A stretch of 64,000 nucleotides of DNA from JABMMZ01 sp040386935 (GCA_040386935.1 JAZKEQ010000036.1:1-64000), one strand, 5' to 3'. Positions 24,497-35,246 are shown, counted from the stretch's first letter. The notes: generated by a model not told the origin, from the letters alone. Program-made: numbers and translations.

Positions 24497-27400
24497 CTAT
24501 TGAATGGTATAGCGCAGTTTCACACCAAAAGTTGTGAGAGCTGTAGGGAAGGTGTTAGACGACCAAGGTTTTGATGAGCGTCTGTCATAAAATATCTGCA
24601 GATTAATATTGCTGTTAATCATGTAATTGATATTCGGTCTTATCAGTACCACCCTTTGTCCACCTGTTGGGGTATTCGTATTCTGGTCAACTCTTCGCAC
24701 AATGGTAACATTGTTCTGCACGCTCACATCTACCGTTATTTGTAAGTCATTGGCCAGATACGCTTTTTTGCCATTGAACTTAATCGGCAGTTTCACGCCA
24801 TTTGTTCTGTATCCAAAGTTGAAAGTGTAGTCTTTGATATTGCTTTCGGTAACAGTAGCATTTGGCACCATCAGTGTAATGTTGCGCGAGCGGTTGATTT
24901 TAAAGCCACCAGTAATACCTGATTTTGTTGTAAAATCTATTCCAATCAATGGACTAAACATTTCGCGTATACTCACATTGTTGATGTTATATTTACTCAC
25001 CAAATCTTTTCCTTCAACAGGAGTCGTATCCGGATTGAATTGTAAATTGCTGGTATAGCCACCAATGCTGTAGGTGCCCTGATAACGGTGTTGTATTGTA
25101 ATATTGGTGAAACGTTTGCTGATGGCTTTTATTTTGCTCAATCCGTTGTAATTGATGTTCCAGTTAGGTAATGGAATTTTAGGGAAAGGACTTAAACTTA
25201 CTTTTGCCTGATTAGAGCCGGTATAAGCGGCAAGGAATGCAGGGATTAATACGTTTTGTGCCGTTGGTCCATATCCGGCACTGAATCGCTCTGTTGTGTC
25301 AAAATAAGTGCTTTTGTCGTAAACCCTTTCATCTTGATTGGCCTGACGTCTTGAAATAACCGCACGCGAGTTTTCAAAATTATCATAACTGGTACTTACC
25401 CATCCATTTGCAGAACCCGCCTTGTCGAAAGCCGTATTGATAAAAATATGACTCATTGTAAACGTACCTGTTTCTGTAATAGATAAATCTCTCCAATCGT
25501 TGTAGTTTTTTACGGTATCATAACTGAAGCGCGATTGCAGATTATTGCTTCGGTTCATGTTGAAGTTTACCTGGATCTTAAAGTCTTTAAAAGGTTCTAC
25601 TGTTGCATTACCCTGTATTGATTTTGTTGAATTCTGAATAAAGAAATTATTCATTCTCGGGTCGTTTGTAAGGGCACCTTGACTGGCTAAATTGTATCGG
25701 ATGTTTTTATCCTGACTGCCTAATAGGAATGGGAGTCCGGGAGCATTATGAGCGAAATTTTCTCCGAAATAATCAATTTGGTGATTGAAGCCCGGTAAAA
25801 TTGTCCCTTGTTTTTGGGTATATATAACAGTAACATTTTTAACCATCATCAGCATTTTAAAGAAGTTGGTGCCAAATGGTTGTTTCTCTTTTTTCTTTGC
25901 AACCGGTTTCTTTTCTTCTTCGCCTTCTGCATTATTTGATGCAGGTTTGTCTTTTTTCTCGCTGGCTTTTGGAGCAGGTTTCTTTTTACCCTGATTAATG
26001 CGTTTTAGGAAAGGCACTTTGTTGTAAAGGTTCACCATATTGAAGGTGTTGTTTACAGATATGTCGCGACTGTTTTGTATCGTATTTCCCAACGATTCAT
26101 ATGAAGGGGGAGCCTGCTGCCATCCATAGTTTGTACCATATCTTACAGATGTTTGTATCCAGTTAAGGAAACCAATTTTATCAAAAGGGATGGTGTAGTT
26201 GAAATTAGCTGTCTGGTTATAATTAGACATTCTGCCCAATGCAAAGAAATTGTCGCGTACTTCATCTTTTTTATCCTTTGTATCTAATTCGCCAAAAGGT
26301 TCTTCAACACGTGCATTTACAGTGGCAGAGTAATCAAATTTAAGGGTTCGGGTAATAGGAAGATTAAAATTATACACGCGCATCATTGTGAAATTCTTGT
26401 CGTAAAGTCGCGGTGTTACCTGTTTAAATACGTCATTGTTTCTGTTTTGTGTTTCGGAGTAATAGCGGTCAACATCAAGACGAATGCTGATATTTTGAGG
26501 ACGGTAGTTCAGATTAAAGTCTCTGATTAATGCCAGTTTTTTATTTTTAATAAATTTGAATGGCTCCCAGAATTTTACTTTAGGGGCGTAGTTGTAACCA
26601 AAGCTTCCGTGATAAGTTTTTGTAAAATTATCTTCAATCTGAATATTGCGTTTCTTCATGAAAATATACGAATATGTGAGATTGAAATTAGAGATATGCC
26701 AAGGCGTAATTTTCCCTTTAGATTTGGGCAATATTCTGACATTTGTAAAATTCAGACTGTACCTTGAGTTGTAGTCTTCGGCTGCCCTTAGCACTGCTTT
26801 TTTATCTGCATCACTCAATCTTGCAACAGCATCCTGTAGTTCAACATCGGGATTTAACGGGTTGAATTTTGGTCGACTGATAGTACCGCTATAGCCAATA
26901 AACATTGGGATATTAACACCTGCTTTTTGAGGGAAAAATTTACCCAATTCAAAACTTGATGACAAGTCGTATTGGTAATTATTGCTCAGATTTCTTTCAT
27001 TCAAACGCTTGTCAATACCACCAAAACCAATGGTTGACATATTACCTGAAGCCGATAGTGTGGCAAAGTCGGCCATTTGAGCGACCACCCTTCCTGTAGT
27101 GGCCCATCCACCTTTATTTGAAATATCTGTTACACGCAATTCGTTAAACCAAACCTCTCCGCATTTTGATACATCTGTATTGTTGCGAATACCCAGCATC
27201 ATTACCCTTACATTACTTAAGTCGGGTAGTCCCAACAATGTAATTCTATGGCCTTTTTCATTGGTGTAAAAGAAAGGCCGGTTGAGCGCTACACCGCTGT
27301 TTGATCGTTTCTCTTTGGCATTGAATAAATCCGAAAGCGGGAAGTCAAATTCGTTTTCAGTTTTCCAAATCTGGTCGGGTGCATAGGTGCCGTCAGCACT

Positions 27401-30400
27401 GATGCGCAGAGGTATTTCATATTCATAATAGTTGGATACCAAATCAGTACCTACTCTGATAAACGCAGAAATGTCACCGTCTTTTAAATCATTGCCTTCA
27501 GCATGTACAAACATTTTCATGTATTTGTAGTTTCTGATATCTGAAGTTGTTGTTTTATAAGCGGCTCTTGAATCACCTGCTTTTAAATTACATACACGCA
27601 GCGATAGTGATTGCTCATTTTGTTTCACAGTGTTTTGTGAAGTTGGGTCCTGTACACGCGAAATTCCCGGAGGCTCAACATAGCGAATAGGAGCGCGTTT
27701 ACCATTCTCTTCAATGTTAACAGTTGATACAACAAAAGTGGTATTATCACTTGGGTCGAGCGGAACAACAGCCCCAGGTGTGCTCAATGATTGATTGTAT
27801 CTGCGCCAATCGGCTCTTACAAGTTGCAATTGACCAAAACGAATGATGGTACTATCGGTAAATCCTTTCATGTACATACGCATGAAACGGATGGATTTAA
27901 AGTCGGAGATATTACCTACTGATTTCGAATATTGACGAATAGGGACTTTAATCTGAATCCATCTGATTTTTTCTGTTTTGCCATTTTTAAGCAATTTGCT
28001 TACTTCTGATATATCGGTTACAAATCCTTTTCCAATTTCAATGTCTTCCTTGCTTAAATTAATCTGGTACTGGAAGTAATCTTCAGACTGGTTCATGGTG
28101 AAGTCATTGTTGATGTCTTCGTTATCCGGCACGTTGGTAGAAGATTGAGGAGAGCCGTCTGAAAATTTATTAAGGGTTGAATTGCCTTGCAGCGAATTGT
28201 ATTTTTTGTAGCGGGTAATGATAGACGCTAATTCACCATCATAACCTGGTTCCCTGTTGTGTAAGTAATTATCGTTCGATGGGTCGTTAAAAACCGAATT
28301 GTAAATCCTTGAACTCGCACCGTACAATTGACGCATGGTGTCAACATATTTTGCAAATATTTGTCTTTCATCTTCATCATTCAAACCATCAATACCCAAA
28401 TCCTGAAACGGACGAGCAGAAGGTTCGTTGTCGAATGCGTTATTGATTTGAGGTAGCAAAGGCACTTTGCCAAAAGTTGAAACATCTTCATCAGCATGAT
28501 TGCCTTTAGGGTCGAAACCGTTTTCAAAACTCTTGCGTCTGTCAGGTAATATGTCTTCGCTTACGTTTCCTAAATCAATATACAGTTGTCCTTTATTGCC
28601 TTTGGTGTCGTAATAGAATGGGTCCATCATCCATATTTCAATATAATCAATATTGGCGGCCTCAAAGTCGTTACTCTCAATTCTGCGCATGATACCACCC
28701 CATGTTTTGGTTGGTTCTTTGAAAGTGCCATCTTCATTGAAGCCTACCGGATTAAAATTGTATTGACCTCTTTCTCTAGGGAAGAAAGCCATATCCAATG
28801 TCGGTAAAATTGAAGGAGCGCCTTGTTGTATTTGTTTGTTTGGGAATACCTCTGTTACCAATACTTCGCGCATGTAGTGATTACTTTGCATGTCCACATC
28901 ATTTTTGATATGGGTGGGGGTGTATTGATCAGTGCGGTAGAAAGTAGGGTCGATGGTGTACCACGCTAATTTTGCCCTTTGATAACCCCAAGTTTTTTTA
29001 TCGGTTGATGATGCGATATTCCATTCCGGAAATAAATCTGGTTGGAATTGTGGTAAGCTGGCCAGTTTCCAATTAGAACTTAGTTTAAGGTCAAATGTAG
29101 TTTCAGCGCCCTCGAAATCATCCAAATAACTGACGCCTCTGGTTTTATTTTGCCCCCTTGCCTGCCCCGGAATTATTCGGGCATATTCAGCCTGAGCGGT
29201 TAATTTACTCTCAGCCTTTGTTTCAATGAATGGCAGTCTGTCTACCAGTTTTGTTAAAAATTGTGATGACGAAGCATAGCTGCCGTCAAAACCAAAAATT
29301 GTATTCAACAATGGCTCGTCACCAATGTTAGTTTTTGGGGTTAAAGCCCTTTCGTACATGTGTAGAATGGTGCCACCTAATAATAATTTTTTGTGAGCAT
29401 TGTAATCGAAACGTGCTCCCAGCAATGTTCTTTGTTGGATATTGAACATGCTGTTGCTTTCAGCAGATACTTTGATTACCGCTCCCGATTGCAGTATACC
29501 CTGATTGATGATGGTAACCTTACCTGCATTGTAATCCACTGTGTAGTCAACATTCTCTGTAAGCTTGGTGCCATTGGCTGTTACTATTACAGAACCCTGA
29601 GGAACGTTCAATGCATTCAATGAGATATCTGCACTGCTCGTGCCTTTGTAACTTCCCTTTAAGAAAAATTTGTTGTGAGAAACATCTTGTTCAGCCAGCC
29701 ACTTTGTGCTGTCGTACAGGGCATCATACACATACTTATTGGCGATAGGGTCATTCAAAGGAAATTTACTCCTCAGGAAATTACCGAACGGTTCTCTTAT
29801 AGGAAAAATTACACGTCCTTGTTGCGACTGGAATGTTACGCCTTCGATAACATCAAACACGCCATCTGGTTTAGCTTCTGCCTGGCGATTGATTCTGTCC
29901 ATGTTCAATACTCTGATCAATGGGTTACCTTCACTTAAACCGGGAATATCTTTTACCGGCAGGTAGTTCAAATCTGCACCTGATGGGTCATCATTGTAAA
30001 TAACATCGAATTTTAAATCTGATGCATTGATGTTGAATGAGCCCAGTGAGTAAATATTTTTCATCATCAATTCCCACATTGGGATACGGGTACGGATGAT
30101 ATTGCCTTTCAGCATTTTTACCATCAGCACTTTGCTATTGGTTCTGTCGCTGCTTATTTCTGATGCAAATTCACCTACTTTGTACACCTGACCATTAACA
30201 GTATACTCGAATGCCACACCCAGAATCTCATCGTTGTTCAATGATGAATTCAAAGAGATGTAACCCAATCTTTGGTTAACGGTGAATTCGTTGTCGGTCA
30301 ATTGTCTTGCATAAGTCAATAAATCATAATCAAGACCTTGTCTTAATAAGGGAATTGATTTGTTTAGCTCATCTATAGAGGTTTTTGATGAACGGATATT

Positions 30401-31801
30401 GTCAATAACTGTTTGTCCACTAACATCCTTGTTGGTAAGTCTTTCGTATAGTGAATTCGCATTGTTATCAGCAGAAGGTAAATTAGAGCCTGCAATTGCT
30501 GCGGTATTATATGGTTTGCTTTCGCCCAAATCCATCAGCGTCAATACGTCTCTGGTATTATCATAACTGCCGCTTCTGTTGGTTACCCATACTTCCACAC
30601 GGTTGATGAAAATGCCTGATGATACTAATGGTAAATCTGCTAAAGCGATGTCGAAATTATCTTTGAAAGACTGGGCCAGGAAATAGTGTCGGTTTTGGTC
30701 GTAGTTGTGCGCCTGTATATTGAAATTGGTAACCTGAGCACCACCATTTACAGTAGTTTCAGTTCTCTGACCTTTGTTTTGTGTAGCGATGGCAGTCATT
30801 CTCAATTTGCCCCATTGCCATTGTGTTTTAATCCCGAATAATGATTGACCGGCTTGAATAAGACTTCCGTTCAATGGCAAACTCACATTACCCAATTCCA
30901 CTTTTTTGAGCATGCCGTCTTCTTTACCCACCCAGTCGAGTTTGGTCTGGTTGTCGAAATCGAAGGTTGCATCGGTATCGTATTTGATACCCAAATTAAG
31001 CGCATTGCCTATTTTACCGGCTACGTTAATCTGAATTTTTTGGTCGAAGTCGAACTGCCCTGTTTTTTGTTGTCGGGCACTGAATTGAGGATTTCTAACG
31101 GTGTTAAAATTGCCACCAAAAGTTAACTCTGCAGAACCGCTGGGTTGAATATCAATCAAACCACCTCTGAATACTTTATCCAGAATAGGGGGTGTTTTAA
31201 TTAATTCAATTTTCTTGTTGTTGTTATACCCACTGCCGCCTGCATTGCTTTTATTGCGTTGTTCAAAATATTTTTTGCGCTCTTCTTTGGCCGTTTCCTC
31301 CATGTATTCATCTTTGGTGAGAGAACGCTTTAATGTCTTTTTGCCGGCCACTTCTCTGTATTCATCATACATGCCGGTTTCTGAATTGTATTCAACAACG
31401 GTTTTAACAGAAGGATCATTCAGGTCAATATTGTTTTGATAGTCGTTTTTGTCGCGACCGGCATCCTGTTTAATCGGGTACTTAAGTTTAGAAGAATCTT
31501 TAGTTGTTGATTTTGTTTTGCTTGAGTCCTGAGGGTTGTCTGAAAAATCAGAAGTATAAGAAGATAAAAGTTTTTTTACATCAGCTGAGCTGTTTGCCTT
31601 CTTTTTAAGGGGCAAATTGTGTTTTTTGCTTTCCAGAATATCTGTAGCAAGGTCCTCATCGCTAGGTATATAGGGATTTACAGTAGCAAATGTGCTACCG
31701 GAAATACTAAAGAAAGGTACAGAAAGAATGGAAATATATAACCATATAAATTTCACCTTCAACAGCCCCCTGAAATGTTGCATTGAATCCTCCAAAATCA
31801 T
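24497..31801 (-). CDS. sprA: T9SS outer-membrane translocon protein SprA (Sov)
   Basis: A 2434-residue protein, the size expected for SprA, the 36-strand barrel through which T9SS cargo crosses the outer membrane. The N terminus is a hydrophobic export signal (ATG at 31801 or 31783), followed by a charged linker. Diagnostic SprA stretches include VFRGGLIDIQPSGSAELTFGG (in parts), GNVSLPLNGSLIQAGQSLFGIK (in parts) and the ARGQNKTRGVSYLDDFEGAE region near residue 880. It ends in barrel strands with KLRYTIQ. A lysine/glutamate/proline-rich insertion lies near residues 1935-1985. SprA works with PorV and a plug protein. In flavobacteria the gene sits beside ruvA; here its neighbours are gpmI and ykuK. 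Confidence 0.96.
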   Translation of the reverse strand: MILEDSMQHFRGLLKVKFIWLYISILSVPFFSISGSTFATVNPYIPSDEDLATDILESKKHNLPLKKKANSSADVKKLLSSYTSDFSDNPQDSSKTKSTTKDSSKLKYPIKQDAGRDKNDYQNNIDLNDPSVKTVVEYNSETGMYDEYREVAGKKTLKRSLTKDEYMEETAKEERKKYFEQRNKSNAGGSGYNNNKKIELIKTPPILDKVFRGGLIDIQPSGSAELTFGGNFNTVRNPQFSARQQKTGQFDFDQKIQINVAGKIGNALNLGIKYDTDATFDFDNQTKLDWVGKEDGMLKKVELGNVSLPLNGSLIQAGQSLFGIKTQWQWGKLRMTAIATQNKGQRTETTVNGGAQVTNFNIQAHNYDQNRHYFLAQSFKDNFDIALADLPLVSSGIFINRVEVWVTNRSGSYDNTRDVLTLMDLGESKPYNTAAIAGSNLPSADNNANSLYERLTNKDVSGQTVIDNIRSSKTSIDELNKSIPLLRQGLDYDLLTYARQLTDNEFTVNQRLGYISLNSSLNNDEILGVAFEYTVNGQVYKVGEFASEISSDRTNSKVLMVKMLKGNIIRTRIPMWELMMKNIYSLGSFNINASDLKFDVIYNDDPSGADLNYLPVKDIPGLSEGNPLIRVLNMDRINRQAEAKPDGVFDVIEGVTFQSQQGRVIFPIREPFGNFLRSKFPLNDPIANKYVYDALYDSTKWLAEQDVSHNKFFLKGSYKGTSSADISLNALNVPQGSVIVTANGTKLTENVDYTVDYNAGKVTIINQGILQSGAVIKVSAESNSMFNIQQRTLLGARFDYNAHKKLLLGGTILHMYERALTPKTNIGDEPLLNTIFGFDGSYASSSQFLTKLVDRLPFIETKAESKLTAQAEYARIIPGQARGQNKTRGVSYLDDFEGAETTFDLKLSSNWKLASLPQFQPDLFPEWNIASSTDKKTWGYQRAKLAWYTIDPTFYRTDQYTPTHIKNDVDMQSNHYMREVLVTEVFPNKQIQQGAPSILPTLDMAFFPRERGQYNFNPVGFNEDGTFKEPTKTWGGIMRRIESNDFEAANIDYIEIWMMDPFYYDTKGNKGQLYIDLGNVSEDILPDRRKSFENGFDPKGNHADEDVSTFGKVPLLPQINNAFDNEPSARPFQDLGIDGLNDEDERQIFAKYVDTMRQLYGASSRIYNSVFNDPSNDNYLHNREPGYDGELASIITRYKKYNSLQGNSTLNKFSDGSPQSSTNVPDNEDINNDFTMNQSEDYFQYQINLSKEDIEIGKGFVTDISEVSKLLKNGKTEKIRWIQIKVPIRQYSKSVGNISDFKSIRFMRMYMKGFTDSTIIRFGQLQLVRADWRRYNQSLSTPGAVVPLDPSDNTTFVVSTVNIEENGKRAPIRYVEPPGISRVQDPTSQNTVKQNEQSLSLRVCNLKAGDSRAAYKTTTSDIRNYKYMKMFVHAEGNDLKDGDISAFIRVGTDLVSNYYEYEIPLRISADGTYAPDQIWKTENEFDFPLSDLFNAKEKRSNSGVALNRPFFYTNEKGHRITLLGLPDLSNVRVMMLGIRNNTDVSKCGEVWFNELRVTDISNKGGWATTGRVVAQMADFATLSASGNMSTIGFGGIDKRLNERNLSNNYQYDLSSSFELGKFFPQKAGVNIPMFIGYSGTISRPKFNPLNPDVELQDAVARLSDADKKAVLRAAEDYNSRYSLNFTNVRILPKSKGKITPWHISNFNLTYSYIFMKKRNIQIEDNFTKTYHGSFGYNYAPKVKFWEPFKFIKNKKLALIRDFNLNYRPQNISIRLDVDRYYSETQNRNNDVFKQVTPRLYDKNFTMMRVYNFNLPITRTLKFDYSATVNARVEEPFGELDTKDKKDEVRDNFFALGRMSNYNQTANFNYTIPFDKIGFLNWIQTSVRYGTNYGWQQAPPSYESLGNTIQNSRDISVNNTFNMVNLYNKVPFLKRINQGKKKPAPKASEKKDKPASNNAEGEEEKKPVAKKKEKQPFGTNFFKMLMMVKNVTVIYTQKQGTILPGFNHQIDYFGENFAHNAPGLPFLLGSQDKNIRYNLASQGALTNDPRMNNFFIQNSTKSIQGNATVEPFKDFKIQVNFNMNRSNNLQSRFSYDTVKNYNDWRDLSITETGTFTMSHIFINTAFDKAGSANGWVSTSYDNFENSRAVISRRQANQDERVYDKSTYFDTTERFSAGYGPTAQNVLIPAFLAAYTGSNQAKVSLSPFPKIPLPNWNINYNGLSKIKAISKRFTNITIQHRYQGTYSIGGYTSNLQFNPDTTPVEGKDLVSKYNINNVSIREMFSPLIGIDFTTKSGITGGFKINRSRNITLMVPNATVTESNIKDYTFNFGYRTNGVKLPIKFNGKKAYLANDLQITVDVSVQNNVTIVRRVDQNTNTPTGGQRVVLIRPNINYMINSNINLQIFYDRRSSKPWSSNTFPTALTTFGVKLRYTIQ

Positions 31802-32106
31802 TTAATTACAAAAAAAACAAACTAATTTATGCGTAAAATTTATTTCTATAGGCTTATATTTATTGGTCGTAAAGTGCGAATATAACAAAGTTGCACATAT
31901 TTATATTGCTTTTGTCACAAAAAAATGACAAATTAGAAAGGGCAGTTGAGGGAAGGTGAAACTACTATTTATTTCAGGGTTTTGTAAAGTGCAAACTTTA
32001 TACGCAGAATGACAATGTCGGAGTGAATTATTTTGGTATTTTAGCGATCATAAAGTAAAATAAAATTGGGGCTATTTTCTAAATACAATTGGCATAACTT
32101 TGCACC
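31802..32106. promoter_or_regulatory. 305-base divergent control region between sprA and gpmI
   Basis: No ORF was supported here. Toward sprA there is a CAACTTTG box (minus strand, 31893 to 31886), one base off consensus, giving a leader of ~80 bases. Toward gpmI there is TAACTTTG at 32095. Between them, TTTGTCA (31911-31917) and TGACAAA (31926-31932) form a perfect inverted repeat with an 8-base A-rich spacer, resembling a dimeric regulator operator. The rest is AT-rich without further structure. Confidence 0.45.
32095..32102 (+). promoter_or_regulatory. promoter -7 box for gpmI
   Basis: TAACTTTG matches TAnnTTTG exactly, and its last base is 5 positions before the A of the ATG. The predicted transcript starts at about the start codon, with no room for a ribosome binding site. 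Confidence 0.55.
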
Positions 32107-33633
32107 ATGCAAGACCAGCACAAAACCTTTCTGATGATTTTAGACGGATGGGGCATAGGAAAAAAAGATTTTACTGACGGTATTTTCAATGCAAATACAC
32201 CCTTTATTGATTCGCTTTACAACACAGTTCCCAATACAACTTTAACCACTTATGGTAATGCTGTTGGTTTGCCTGAGGGACAAATGGGTAACAGCGAAGT
32301 GGGACACATGAATTTAGGTGCAGGCAGGGTAGTATGGCAACAATTGGCCCTGATCAATAAAGTGTTCGAAGATGGTTCAGCATCGGCTAATGAATCACTG
32401 ATAAAGGCAGCTGATTATTGCATAACCAATGATAAACCCTTGCACTTAATAGGCTTGGTAAGCGATGGTGGTGTGCACAGCAGTATGGCGCATCTGATCA
32501 GTTTGTGTAAAATATTTACAGAAAAAGGCGTTAAGCAAATATTGGTGCATGCCTTTATGGATGGACGTGATACAGACCCACAAAGCGGTTTGCAATTTAT
32601 CACAGAACTTGAGAAGGCTCTTTTGTCAACCAAAGCAAAAATTGCAAGTATTATAGGCAGGTATTATGCTATGGATCGCGACCATCGTTGGGAAAGAACA
32701 GCATTGGCGTATCAGCTGATGGTAAACGGAGTGGGAGAAAAATACACTTCGGCCACCGATGCCATACAGAAACATTACGATGCAGGTATTACGGATGAGT
32801 TTATGAAACCCATTTTGCTGACGAATGTAAATGGGATACCTAATGGCATTATTGCCGAAGGAGATGCAGTCTTTTGTTTCAATTTTAGAACTGATAGGGG
32901 ACGACAGATATCGCAAGCGTTAACCCAAACCGATTATGCTGATTTTGGCATGAAAAAAATGAATATCCGGTACATGACCATGACCGAATATGATGCTTCA
33001 TACACCGGTGTAGATGTCGTTTTTAAAACACAAAATATTACTCTGACATTAGGTGAGATAATCAGCAACAACGGGATGACCCAATTGCGGTCGGCAGAAA
33101 CAGAAAAATACCCCCATGTTACTTTCTTCTTTTCGGGTGGTAGAGAGCAACCATTTGAAGGTGAGACCCGCATCATGGAGCCATCGCCCAAAGTAGCAAC
33201 CTATGATTTACAGCCTGAGATGAGCGCTTTGCCACTCACCGAAAAAATACTGGTGGCAATCAATGAACAAGCACCTGATTTTGTTTGTCTCAATTTTGCC
33301 AATACGGATATGGTAGGTCATACCGGAGTTTGGGAAGCTATTATAAAGGCGGCCGAAACTGTTGACGGTTGTGCAGAAAGAATTGTGAAAGCCGGACTCG
33401 AAAAAGGCTATCAGTTTATTATATTGGCCGATCATGGCAATGCAGATGAGGCGCGCAATGCAGACGGTTCACCCAATACAGCCCACAGTGTAAATCCGGT
33501 GCCGTGTTTCATTGTCAGTGATAAATGCAAGGCTATGCCACAACCGGGTAAATTAGCAGATGTGGCCCCAACTATATTAAAAATGATGGGTATAACCAAG
33601 CCGGTAGAAATGGATGGAATCGAATTGTTTTAA
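32107..33633 (+). CDS. gpmI: 2,3-bisphosphoglycerate-independent phosphoglycerate mutase
   Basis: A 508-residue protein of normal length. It has the N-terminal metal-binding LILDGWG-type strand (MILDGWGIG near residue 10), phospho-acceptor Ser63 in GNSEVGHMNLGAG, substrate-binding DGRDTDP near 156 and C-terminal metal ligands in NFANTDMVGH and ADHGNADE. It interconverts 3- and 2-phosphoglycerate in glycolysis and gluconeogenesis, using two manganese ions. It starts an operon with the small lipoprotein gene 9 bases downstream. Confidence 0.97.
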   Translation: MQDQHKTFLMILDGWGIGKKDFTDGIFNANTPFIDSLYNTVPNTTLTTYGNAVGLPEGQMGNSEVGHMNLGAGRVVWQQLALINKVFEDGSASANESLIKAADYCITNDKPLHLIGLVSDGGVHSSMAHLISLCKIFTEKGVKQILVHAFMDGRDTDPQSGLQFITELEKALLSTKAKIASIIGRYYAMDRDHRWERTALAYQLMVNGVGEKYTSATDAIQKHYDAGITDEFMKPILLTNVNGIPNGIIAEGDAVFCFNFRTDRGRQISQALTQTDYADFGMKKMNIRYMTMTEYDASYTGVDVVFKTQNITLTLGEIISNNGMTQLRSAETEKYPHVTFFFSGGREQPFEGETRIMEPSPKVATYDLQPEMSALPLTEKILVAINEQAPDFVCLNFANTDMVGHTGVWEAIIKAAETVDGCAERIVKAGLEKGYQFIILADHGNADEARNADGSPNTAHSVNPVPCFIVSDKCKAMPQPGKLADVAPTILKMMGITKPVEMDGIELF

Positions 33634-33642
33634 AACCAAGAA

Positions 33643-34179
33643 ATGATTGTAAGAATTTGTATTTTTTTAATGGTAATTGGTTCTGCCTGTCAGGCACCTG
33701 TTACCAAGTCAAGTGTCGTTTTTTTTGATTTCAAGCAATTTTTTGAAAATGAAATTAAACAACTTGAATCAGGTAAAATTAAATTGCGAAAAACTGTTAT
33801 AACAGGAGATGAGGTGACGGCCAATGAAGAAGTAATGCCACTATGGAAGGATGAATTATCCGTATTCATAGCCAATACAACTATCAAACCTGGGCAATAT
33901 GAAAATTATCGAATTGACAGTGTAAAGCGAGATAATGGCTTTTGGTTTTTAACGTATACAGCCACTACAGCAACACCTGATGTAAAGTATATTGAAATTA
34001 TGTTTAACCCTTCGAAAAAGGTTGAACGTATCACCATTATTTCAGATAAAAAAGGGAGCATGGGCAGCAATGATATCACCATGACTTATCTGCCTATGAA
34101 GGGGTATGATATTAAAGGAGAAATCCGCTCACGGATTGGCACTAACCGCGTGATGGATATTCATGCTGAATGTTACTAG
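33643..34179 (+). CDS. small putative lipoprotein of unknown function
   Basis: A 178-residue protein with a short signal and lipobox IGSAC (Cys16), so probably membrane-anchored. The rest is mixed alpha/beta, with predicted strands such as NGFWFLTYTATTATPDVKYIE and FNPSKKVERITIIS (quoted in parts). I recognise no family. It follows gpmI by 9 bases. Its TAG stop shares the palindrome CTAG with the TAG stop of the convergent membrane protein gene (34176-34179). Confidence 0.7.
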   Translation: MIVRICIFLMVIGSACQAPVTKSSVVFFDFKQFFENEIKQLESGKIKLRKTVITGDEVTANEEVMPLWKDELSVFIANTTIKPGQYENYRIDSVKRDNGFWFLTYTATTATPDVKYIEIMFNPSKKVERITIISDKKGSMGSNDITMTYLPMKGYDIKGEIRSRIGTNRVMDIHAECY

Positions 34180-35102
34180 TTAATAAGATGCTCTTCAAAT
34201 TTATCATTGCCCTCTAGTTCATCATTACTGTATCTGAAATAAATTGAAGATAAGGCACTATGAAAATAGAGTGCAATAATAGCACCCAATATATTTGAGA
34301 ATAACTGAAGGACAATGTATGCGGTCAACCCCGGATTATTATTGCCAAAAAATAGTCCCCCAATTGTTTGAATAATGAGCCCAATAACCATAGCAGCAAT
34401 TAAAAAAACCAATCCAATCAACAATAAAATGCCGCCTCTTTTCCAGGTAATATTTTTATAGCTAAATGCAAATGCTTCTGATATTGTCATGTTGCCATGT
34501 ATCAATGCCGCCTGTATAATTGAAAATCTGAGGATGAAAATTCCCACAACAAAAAGCAACAGAAACCCTACGATAATGCCCAGTATTGCCGCAACATAAT
34601 ACAGGAGAAAAACGAATATAAAATACACCATAAAAACACCTGCAAAAAGCAACACCATTAGGATGTAAGCGCCTAGCATTTTCATTATGTCGCCAGCGTT
34701 GAGTGATTTGGCAATGGCCTCAATAAAACTATTGTTATTCTTTCTTATTTCGTTGTCATTAAGTCTGAAATATACCACATATTGAAGTGATGTAAAAATC
34801 ATTGAAAGTATGAAGCAGATGATGAGGTAAAGGAAATTGATTTTTCCGAAAAATTGCTTCAATACATCCAACGGATTGTCATTTGGGTCCATTGTCTTCA
34901 TTGCTTCCTGAAAATTTTCTTTGAAATGAACCAAATCTGAAATATTCCATCCAAGGCCTTGAAGCATTAGCGGTAAAATGATTGCCAGAGACAATATTGT
35001 CAGCAAAATAGTGAGCAGTAAGCCGGGCCAAAAAATTCTTTTAAGTAATACAAATGAACCCGGGAATACCTGATCTCTGAATAATTGTAAATAAGCCCTC
35101 AT
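34176..35102 (-). CDS. polytopic membrane protein of unknown function
   Basis: A 308-residue protein with about six hydrophobic segments: about 25-50, 90-112, 140-165, 166-195, 223-247 and 258-285. Between the first two is an acidic soluble stretch with TMDPNDNPLDV. The overall look, with paired glycine- and isoleucine-rich helices, recalls the DUF975/“glycerophosphodiester phosphodiesterase membrane domain” type of bundle, but I saw no diagnostic motif. It is monocistronic and shares its stop palindrome with the lipoprotein gene. Confidence 0.75.
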   Translation of the reverse strand: MRAYLQLFRDQVFPGSFVLLKRIFWPGLLLTILLTILSLAIILPLMLQGLGWNISDLVHFKENFQEAMKTMDPNDNPLDVLKQFFGKINFLYLIICFILSMIFTSLQYVVYFRLNDNEIRKNNNSFIEAIAKSLNAGDIMKMLGAYILMVLLFAGVFMVYFIFVFLLYYVAAILGIIVGFLLLFVVGIFILRFSIIQAALIHGNMTISEAFAFSYKNITWKRGGILLLIGLVFLIAAMVIGLIIQTIGGLFFGNNNPGLTAYIVLQLFSNILGAIIALYFHSALSSIYFRYSNDELEGNDKFEEHLIN

Positions 35103-35246
35103 ACTGATTAATTTTTTTTCAAGTATAAATCAATAATTTAATATTTGACAATTTTAGCTGTTTTTTTCTATGAACTGTTAATAATTTCAGTCCTGTTACA
35201 GCAATGTTTTTTTGCTAAATTAAAATCATAATCCTATCATTGAAAC

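Noticed and set aside
24627..31439. Many plus-strand open frames of 60-95 codons opposite sprA
   Set aside because: Composition and position are those of antisense shadows; none has a promoter, family motif or plausible start context.
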